Of a DNA stretch of 64,000 nucleotides, positions 61,750 to 64,000 are shown in pieces. Location: positions 436,501 to 500,500 of the forward strand of contig JASEVX010000082.1 of assembly GCA_031761405.1 (NCBI GenBank), in the 5' to 3' direction. The position numbers and the translations under genes are program-made. Every line of letters begins with the position of its first letter. The first letter of the stretch is position 1. This stretch comes from Serripes groenlandicus. Taxonomy: Eukaryota > Mollusca > Bivalvia > Cardiida > Cardiidae. The notes beneath the pieces are model-generated. The model saw only the letters and a program-made list of their open reading frames with translations, did not search any database and was not told where the DNA came from.

Positions 61750-61985
61750 AATCCGCTTGTGGTCGAGTGGTTAGCGTCGGGGATTTCGAAACCGGGTGTC
61801 CCGGGTTCGATCCCCAGTCGCGGCACTACGGTCATGGTGGAGTGCCCTTTGGGCAAGGCACATTTTCTAGCCTAGTACTGGTTTGTTTACCCAGGTACAT
61901 GAATAATTAAATTTAATTGCGCGCTAAAATGACCTTGAGCTGTCCGATGCGCCATAAAACAATATACATTCATTCATTCATTCCA
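61750..61985 (+). mobile_element. tRNA-derived SINE, intact-looking
   Basis: Box A TGGTCGAGTGG (61760-61770) and box B GGTTCGATCCC (61804-61814) form a Ser/Leu-like tRNA head. The body includes GGTCATGGTGGAGTGCCCTT, TGGGCAAGGCACATTTTCTA and GACCTTGAGCTGTCCGATGC, and the 3' tail is (CATT)n (61968-61983). It begins about 20 bases after the foldback-like element ends. Confidence 0.8.
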
Positions 61986-64000
61986 CTTGCCATACGCCTT
62001 CTCCTTTCATTTAATTTAGATTTGCTGAACATGTTCTTCTTTTAGTATAAACATTAGAATATTGAGAATAGCTTAAATGGCACCATCTGAAGAAAATTAT
62101 TTAACATCTATCAAAGTAAAAAAGTAAATGAATTCATGTAGAAAATATTGTGGAAAAGTGGAGAACTGATATTATATTAGCACTTTTCTCCTTTTCTCTT
62201 GATTGTTTTAAAAAGTCATCTTCTGCAAAGGCATTAAAAGTCATTTACATGGTTAAATGCTTCAGAGAAACATAAACATCAATTTTGAGCTGTAACTTAA
62301 AGGAATATTTTAGAGTCATATTCTTCAACAACATCTTAGAAACAAATGTGAAATATCCTAAGTAGGGGCTTTTCATTGCAAAAGGTTGAAAAATAAATGA
62401 CAATAGGAAAAAATACCATTATGTATGAAATATTCTTAATTACTCATAGTACTGCATACTACTACAATCTATAGATATACATTATTTCTGACAATGACAT
62501 TTGAACAAGTAAATAACTTTGTCAGATCATGGTGCTTATCCATATGCTTTTCCACATATGGACGCTTCCTGACGCGTCTGCATTATTGTGGTAAAACGTG
62601 TTCATTTTGAGCAATTTCTCCTTTTACCACAATATTTCAACGTAATTTACAGTTCTTTCATATAAGTTTTCAATTGTTGTTTATAAGAATATGGTTTAAA
62701 CAATATAATCAATCATCAATCATCAAAGCAGTCGTTCTCTAATTATTTGGAATGTCGTTAGTAGTTTGATCGTGAAATTGTCCTGTATGGCCCTTGTCCA
62801 TTTCTTTACAATGAAGAAGGCCGGTGAAGAAAGATATTGTTATGTTATGGGACAAACAAAAATCCTTTACAGATAGTGTCCTTTATAATCCGGTCTTTCA
62901 TGCAAGAGACATTCTACACATCGTGACAAATCTGTACCCGATGACTTGAAGATATGATTTGAAGCAATTGCTCCTTAAGATATGTCGATACCGGAGAAGG
63001 CTGTTTGTTTCGGTGTATGATCTTTATCTTGCAAACAATTGTTCTGTTTTTGTAATGTTTTAACCCTTCCCATATACAACTACTTCTGCAGCAGAGGACT
63101 TTGAAACGTTTATAATTGGGAATGCGTTAACCCTCATCCCAACTGCAGGTAAATTTTGACACATCTGCAGAAGATGACAATGTTATGTACTTAATATTTA
63201 AACAGCCCTTTTATGGAGATTTTTCCAATTTTGTCCAAGATATTTCCAAGCTGGTTTTGGGAGTCTGTATAAAGTCAAAGATAAACAGTGAAATGAATCA
63301 CTTGATAATTTCATAGTTTTAAACATTGAGTTTGTCAATAGTCCTCTGAAAAGTATGTAAATAACACATTCTTTCCCCTTCCCACAAACAGGGGCTTTCG
63401 GACACCTCTGTAGAAGACGAATTTGAAACCATTGTAGCAAAAGGAGAAATTGCTCATGATGAGCATTTTGTTCATTTACCACAATATTTCAACTCTATAG
63501 ACAACTCAGTTGTGGACAGTATAATGGAAAGGGAGAAACAGCACCTGTCTGCCAAGGACATAAACACATCCTGTAACCCAATCTCTATGATATTGCATAG
63601 ATGTAATACGGCCGACTTTTCACGGAGTTAAACACACAGGAGCTGTGTCTAGCGATTTTGGCTCGTAGTGCACAGTCTCACCAGTGACTTCACTTTTGGC
63701 CAAAATGTTACATAGACATACAACAAATTTGTAGCTGAAGACTTTGAACACATGTTGCGAATAAATTGGAAAGTCTCTTTCTATAAACGATTAGTTTTAG
63801 AATACAGTTGATATAATTGTGGCAAATAGTAATTTCTCCTTTTGACAAAACTCTTTCAAAGTCTATTGCTGCAGAGGCTTCAAATTATGCCAAAGATTTA
63901 ATTAATATTACTTTTGATAACAAAAACTAGAAGCCCTAGACCCAATAGCTGTACGCCAATGTGATCTGAAAGGATTCCACGTCGGAATGTCAATAAGGCC
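61986..64000. other. Non-coding with several CCCTTTCC-family MITE fragments
   Basis: Fragments recognisable by TTTCTCCTTTTACCACAAT-type or CTGCAGCAG motifs lie near 62125-62250, 62548-62645, 63060-63170, 63376-63497 (with GGAGAAATTGCTC intact) and 63835-63885. No gene or RNA is recognised. Confidence 0.5.

Overview
The window looks like nuclear DNA of a bivalve mollusc. It is AT-rich, has no operons or prokaryotic gene density, and is filled with repeat types I associate with bivalve genomes: tRNA-derived SINEs ending in a GCCGTGATATAACT-type tail, long palindromic MITEs starting ATGAGCCGTCCCGCG, arrays of about 140-160 bp built around GGGCCATAACTC, CTAGTGACCTAGTTTTTGACC or GGGGCCAATTTTGACCCC, and clustered minisatellites. 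A heterodont such as Dreissena or Mya is my guess; that is inference from repeat style, not a search.

Layout. 1-5.9 kb and 41.6-46.7 kb are two copies of one segmental duplication. Each carries, on the minus strand, two phase-compatible candidate exons of a Cys-rich extracellular-type protein, a shared decayed LINE endonuclease fragment and shared MITEs/SINEs. Copy A also holds a 372-bp TTAA-flanked MITE whose intact empty site is in copy B, and a miniature LTR element with a tRNA-Leu primer site and a snap-back 3' end. 5.9-13.7 kb and 17.4-19.2 kb form a minisatellite belt (30, 53, 27, 54, about 150 and 44-bp units). 19.2-29 kb is repeat-rich non-coding DNA. At 29.1-30.0 kb lies the best plus-strand coding remnant, a membrane-anchored protein frame interrupted only by TGA codons. 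30.4-32.7 kb is a Helitron/pearl-like element with about eight internal 160-bp repeats. 36.0-36.9 kb has a 285-bp unit in three tandem copies, each with a conserved 95-bp candidate exon on the minus strand. A further Cys-rich candidate exon is at 39.1-39.4 kb.

46.7-54.6 kb contains a decayed non-LTR reverse transcriptase (50.7-52.0 kb) followed by the 5' end of a Ty3/Gypsy element: a putative 177-bp LTR, a Leu-type primer site, gag and the start of the protease (52.4-53.8 kb). From 54.65 kb to 61.73 kb there are two copies of a foldback-like element: inverted AT-rich minisatellite ends, inverted unique arms, then long CT and AG arrays around a unique core. They are separated by an inverted, error-rich SINE segment and a 200-base N gap. 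I read this part as an assembly problem. The long Leu-Ser or Arg-Glu reading frames there are translated microsatellite.

No complete, confident host protein-coding gene is visible. Host coding content is limited to candidate exons, most on the minus strand, plus one small secreted-peptide candidate and one decayed gene.
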